From Acanthaster planci (taxonomy: Eukaryota > Echinodermata > Asteroidea > Valvatida > Acanthasteridae), in contig NW_019091451.1 in the NCBI RefSeq assembly GCF_001949145.1, positions 1,027,694 to 1,091,693 of the forward strand: DNA of 64,000 nt. The letters are read 5' to 3'. Shown here one piece after another: positions 59,180 through 64,000 of this stretch. The position numbers were made by a program, and so were the translations under genes. The notes below the pieces were generated by a model. That model saw nothing but the letters and a program-made list of their open reading frames with translations. It made no database searches and had not been told where the DNA came from. Each line of letters opens with the position of its first letter. The first letter of the stretch is position 1.

Positions 59180-61366
59180 GCAACAGGACCTGGTGTCAGC
59201 TTGAGAGTCCAAGCAGCCCTCTTTAGGACAGCACTGCTTGCCCCTGCAGCATGGGGAGGGGCTAGAAAAGTTGCCCTAAACATTGCCTGCCTCCCCCTTT
59301 CCTGGCCAGCATACAGCGACTGGCGGGAATCCCACCCAAGGGGTCGCCACAAACGAAAGAAATTCAAAATGGCCCTCTTGACTGTTAGCGCGTGGAATGT
59401 GTGCACACTCCTTGACACTGCCAAAACGGACAGACCTCATAGGGGAATTGCGCTTGTCTGTCGTGAACTTGCCAGGTACGGCATTGATATTGCAGCGAAA
59501 CCAGGATTTGCAGTGAAGGACAAAAGTGGCGCTGGTAACACCATCTTCTGGTGCGGACGTCCTGTAGGAGAGAGCAGAGAAGCAGGCGTCGGTTTTGCTG
59601 TGAAGAATGACCTGGTCATGAAGCTCACGTCTCTACCTCAGGGAGTCAACGACCGAATTATGACACTGAAACTGTCGATTGCTGGAGGCACATCAGCTAC
59701 CTTCACCAGCGCTTATGCACCAACTTTGATCAATGCAGATGATACCAAAGCTAAATTCTATAAAGATCTCCGTGCCACCGTTAGTGCCACGCCAAAGAAC
59801 GAGAAGCTCCTCTTCCTAGGAGACTTTAATGCGCGTGTGGGCACTGGCCATGAGACTTGGGCTCCTGTTTTAGGGAAGCATGGCATTGGCAAGTGCAACA
59901 GCAATGTTGTACTTTTGCTGCAGTTTTGTTTTGAACATCAGCTGCTTATCACGAACACAGTATATGGACTACCTACTAGAGGCAAGACATCTCGGATGCA
60001 TTTCCGCTCACGCCAATGGCATCTTATTGATTACGTCAACACCACACTTCAATCCACACAGGACGTAAAGGTGACCAAAGCTTAAGATGTGTGTCAAAGT
60101 AAAGGCCCCAAGGCAAGAAGACCCTGAAGCGCCCCAACACATACAAGCTGAAGAGTGGTGACACAGGTCATTTCCTGGCAAGAGAAGTGGAGGTGCACAC
60201 CAAGGAAATCCACATCTCTGATGACGTTGAGGAAAGCTGGTCATCCTTTCGTCGAATCGTCTGTACCACTTCTTTGGAGACCATCGGCTGTCGACAGAAG
60301 AGGCATCAAGATTGGTTGGACGAAAATGACGCACAGATTTCGCACAGAAAAGCACCGTTTGCACAAGTTACACCTCAGCTTCAACACATGCTCCTATAAA
60401 GAAGCCCTCGCTTGCATCAGACACACTATTCAAAGGAAGCTCCGTGAGATGCAGAACAAGTGGCTGCAAGAGAAAGCAAAGGAGATCCAGCTGTATGCAG
60501 ACACTCACAGGATGAAAGAGTTCTACAGTGCTGTGAAAGAGGTCTACGGTCCTAAATCATGTGGCTCATCTCCTGTCATCAACCGTCCTCACAAACAAGA
60601 GGAGTATTCTTAACAGATGGGCGAAGCACTTGGAGGCAGTCCTCAACCGACCATCTAAGGTCAACCAGGAGGCAATCGGTTGGCAACATCAGGTGCCAAC
60701 CAATCAAGCGCTGGACGCACAACTCTCAATGCATGAGATGGAGAAGGTCATTGGTCAGCTCTCTAGTGGCAAGGCTCCTTTTGCAGATGGAATACCGCCC
60801 GAAATTCTCAAGTGCATAGGTCTACTGGCAAAGCAGAAACTGTTGCAGCTTTTTCAGACCACGTAGCTGCAAGTTCCCTACCCCAAGACTTCAAGGATGC
60901 GTCTGTTATCCATCTGTACAAGAAGAAAGGCAACCGCCACATTTTCGACAACCACCGTGGCATTTCTCTGCTCTGCATTGCTCGTCAGGTTTTTGCCAAC
61001 CGCCCCATTTGCTATCTTGAAGAAGACCTCCTTTTAGTATCACAGTGTGGCTTCCGTAAAGACAGAGGAACAGTCGACATGATATTCGTCGCAAGCCAAC
61101 TCCAAGAAAGTGCCAGAAACATAATATTAAGCTCTACTACACTTTTGTTGACTTGACTAAGGCCTTTCACGCGGCGAGCAGAGAAGGCCTGTGGAGAATA
61201 ATGCAGAAGTCCGGTTGCCCAGACAACTTCACTCACAAGATTAGACAGTTCCATGATGGACTGCAAGCTCAGGTTTGCGACGGCAATGAGACATCTGCCC
61301 CTTTCTCTGTAGGCAACAGAGTCAAACAAGGCTGTGTGCTTGCACCCACCTTATTTAGCCTGATGC
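59180..61366 (+). mobile_element. Decayed LINE with APE endonuclease and reverse transcriptase
   Basis: The endonuclease frame (from about 59369) has VSAWNVCTLLD, REAGVGFAVKNDL, SAYAPTL, the catalytic GDFNARVGTG and WHLIDYV, but the segment that normally carries the catalytic Glu (SETR) is replaced by AAKPGF, and the frame stops at 60085. RT pieces follow in three frames: SSGKAPFADGIPPEILK, KKKGNRHIFDNHRGISLL, CGFRKDRGTVDMIF, FVDLTKAF (motif A, by frame change near 61137) and RVKQGCVLAPTLFSL. The sequence then breaks off at an A-tract before the YADD box. Proteins of this type are often mis-annotated as craniofacial development protein 2-like. It is a dead copy of RTE/CR1-like type; the clade is not certain. 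Confidence 0.85.
59201..60085 (+). pseudogene. LINE endonuclease ORF (inactive)
   Basis: This is the longest intact frame of the LINE, about 239 codons from the ATG at 59369. It covers most of an AP-endonuclease-like domain and ends prematurely after VTKA, where related elements continue with a CGADCWTDHRL-type motif holding the last catalytic Asp-His. Loss of both the Glu motif and the C-terminal DH motif makes activity implausible. Confidence 0.75.
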
Positions 61367-61610
61367 CAAAAAAAAAAAAATACATCTTGAAGGCGGGGAT
61401 GGAGTTAGCTGCCTCGGCCGACCGTGACCTGGACAAGGAGGAGACAGTGATAAATGACAGCGATGGTCTGGTGGTCTGAGTGGACTGAAAGAAAAAAAAA
61501 CATCCTGAAGACGGGGATGGAGTTAGCTGCCTCGGCCGACCGTGACCTGGACAAGGAGGAGACAGTGATAAATGACAGCGATGGTCTGGTGGTCTGAGTG
61601 GACTGAAAAC
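61367..61610 (+). repeat. A-tract plus 118 bp unit, nearly two tandem copies
   Basis: An A-rich run (61367-61380) is followed by a unit starting catcttgaaggcggggatgg (61383). A second A-rich run follows (61491-61500), and a second unit starts catcctgaagacggggatgg (61501). The units agree almost base for base to gagtggactgaaa. The structure suggests a 3' tail duplication of a retroelement, or a separate A-tailed unit inserted into the LINE. Confidence 0.8.
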
Positions 61611-64000
61611 CATCATTGGTGTGATAATCGTATGCTGTACTACAGCTGCCTTTTTAAAAATTAACTCCCCTTAAGCCACTTCTTCAAGTCAGAGTTTGCG
61701 GCAAATGACAATTTAGTTCAACTAGTAAGCAGGACTAGCAAGGTAGGACTGTTATCCTGGACTCTTTCAAACTCATACATTCATAATAAGTTACAGGACA
61801 GGATTCCGTCGTTTGATTGCAGTTTTATTCAGTCTCAATACAAGCACAGGGTTTGACATTGAAGTGGGTTTTGATAGTGCGTCGATAGATCGGTCTCTCC
61901 CTCTCAAGCAGCCTTCCCTTTAGAGTTGGACTGGTAGCTGCATTGACAAGGGAATGTGAACACGAAAATGGTGAATTACAGGAATTTAGTACCTTGCAAT
62001 AATGTATTATATGAACTTTAACCTTCATTGATACAGGTACATAAACCTGAGACAAGCCAAGCATTAAATTAATTTCGGGTCGAAGAGATCAGTCTGGTTT
62101 GAAGCTCTTTAACTGAAAAAATAACTCCCAAACTAATTCATTTTAAGCCCTATATAAACCACTTTATATGCCCCATGATAATAGGAGTGTTTTTGCTTTA
62201 CTCACCCCAGATTATGTTTTTGAACCCTGAAAAACCTGTTATTTTCTGCAGTTCGCTGGCATATGTGATTGCGAGCGATACGATGGGCTTGCTGAAGCGC
62301 CGCGTAGGGCTGCATGGCGCACACAAACCATGCCCTCAGCCGTACATGAAGTGCATTCCTACCACATGAAAATGTGCGGTCGCAACACAACATTTGTCGA
62401 AAAATTTGTAACACCTGTACGCTTTTTTGTTTTATTGAAGTTTTGATTTGATTTTGTTCCAGTATAAAATCTTTAATCTGCCCTTGTGGTTATTCCGCAA
62501 GTCATGGACAACAATCCCACCGTCATTAAGACAAAGTCCAAAATTGATTTGACGATACGCGACGTTAGATGAACTTTATTGACACCTGTGCCAATGGGGC
62601 TGCTGCTGTGAGACTGCGTCGATAAACGATTTTATTTTCTTCAGTCCATAGCCATTTGTGACCAGTCGGGTTTCCTTTATACCACCTCACCCGACAAGTA
62701 CGGTCCTGGCAAATAACGTCCTTTCCCCCAACTATCCAACGTTTCGTAACGCCTCACTTGCTTGATTTCCCAGTGCCATATCTTCCTTTCTAGCGCCCTC
62801 TTGTGGCCAATGTGACTTTTGTTAATTTTTTTTTTGTAGCTTGTAGCGACCCCTCTACAATGACAGGTGCATGAAATATGCATATAAATGAACTGGTTCG
62901 CGCCCGCCTGCTGCACATTGTTATAGATAACAGAGGCCGCATTCTCACATTGCGCAATGGGAAGTTCTCTGAGAGGCAGGTCGTTACTGTCGGTTGATTT
63001 TCAAATCCTCTTTGCTTGCAGCAACACGCATATTTGGAGTATCTGCCGATTCTAACTCCTAATAATGATTTGCATTTTCTTTCGGCAACTTGTACCTTGA
63101 ATTGAACCCACTGTTGCCGGGAGGCCTTCGAGCCAATATATTGCTGGGCAGGAACGCAGACGATCCTTGGGTAGCAGATATATTTTGATTTAATTCCTCT
63201 TTAGTTTAATGAGTACTTTTATGCCATTAGAGTGAACATTTGAGTATGAGGTAAATCTTTACTTCGCCACCATTTATTTTGAACATATTTGTAAGCCCCA
63301 GTAGGATTTTATGTCATTTCAGATCTGGCGTGGTGATGGAGTTCAGTTCATTCCTTTTGAGAATCGGTCATTTATAGATTATTTTACCCCTTTAATTACA
63401 AGTGCATTTACTTGTCACTTTTATAGCTTCATTCACTCGTTCATTACAAATTCATTTATAGATTTGGTTATTTGTTAATTGATTTGATCATTTATCAGTA
63501 AACAACTTAATGTCTTAACCATTTTGTTACTTTAATTTGTTCCTCTTTCAAACCATATTTGGAACTGTACGTTTAGAACTTTTCTCTTGTGTATAGTTCA
63601 GACAGTTATGAATCAGATGTATTTCATTTTGAACATCCACTTATATAGAACTTTATAACTTTAATTTAACAAACACTTACGAACATAACTCAGTTTCCTC
63701 ACCCGACTCCTAGTTAAAGTGGTAACCGTTCGGTTGTGCGGCGAGTGGCTTTGGTTAGTTAAAATTTGGCCTGTGCCCTTTCCCCCTCGCCCGGTTACAC
63801 ATTTACTTCATCACAAATTTTGAATCCTATCCCGTAGCGCATTCTGACCTGTATCCACCGCCGCTTGTCCTTCTCGCCCCTGGCGTGGACTCTGAAATGG
63901 ATAAATCGGTGGCAAAATCTGTGCCAGACGCTGGGGGGGGGACATGGATGGCTTTATGTAAAAATCTTTCCTGGCCCTGAAAATCCCAAAACGGATGGGG
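61611..64000. other. Unique-looking sequence at right end; no feature supported
   Basis: No open frame with a recognisable motif. The stretch 63400-63680 is rich in ATT/CATTCA-type simple sequence. Confidence 0.5.

Overview
The window is eukaryotic nuclear DNA: AT-rich, with spliced genes (GT/AG introns), long non-coding stretches, simple repeats, decayed LINE retrotransposons and MITE-like inverted-repeat elements. The gene families fit an invertebrate animal. A deuterostome such as an echinoderm is my best guess, but that is an impression from family content and repeat style and was not tested. There is one assembly gap, 2745-3077. I saw no tRNA, rRNA, CRISPR array or bacterial-type operon.

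Region 1 (1-10,231, minus strand): the 5' part of a multi-exon gene for a secreted or membrane-bound cysteine-rich protein. A signal-peptide exon (10231-10159) is followed by at least seven further exons. Most encode ephrin-receptor-like/GCC2-GCC3-type repeats with spaced CxxC pairs. Intron phases agree at every junction I could build except the one across the assembly gap, where an exon is probably missing. The gene runs off the left edge. Its first intron holds a ~575 bp MITE-like element.

Region 2 (10.2-20.2 kb): no convincing gene. It holds direct and tandem repeats, a CpG-rich patch near 13.0 kb, and copy 1 of a ~430 bp MITE family.

Region 3 (20.2-51.9 kb, minus strand): a tandem array of five class C GPCR loci. 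Four are intact (A 23457-20252, B 27571-24779, C 32681-30008, E 51905-46105) and one is a pseudogene (D 37921-36554). The architecture is shared. A single ~2.0 kb exon encodes signal peptide, Venus-flytrap domain, cysteine-rich domain and TM1 to mid-TM4. A phase-0 intron follows, then a ~0.5 kb exon encodes the rest of TM4 to TM7 and a short tail. Residues that bind the alpha-amino and carboxyl groups of amino-acid ligands in metabotropic glutamate receptors are conserved. The two basic residues that hold the glutamate side chain are replaced. I infer a locally expanded family of amino-acid-type receptors, possibly chemosensory, that are probably not glutamate receptors. A, C and D share upstream sequence, including a TATA-like motif about 180 bp before the ATG. 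The E intron carries decayed LINE sequence in antisense orientation.

Region 4 (52-64 kb): no host gene recognised. It contains a LINE 3' fragment (about 53990-53457, minus) and a longer frameshifted LINE with endonuclease and reverse transcriptase (59180-61366, plus). The longer LINE ends in an A-tract followed by a 118 bp unit present nearly twice. The remainder has no supported features.
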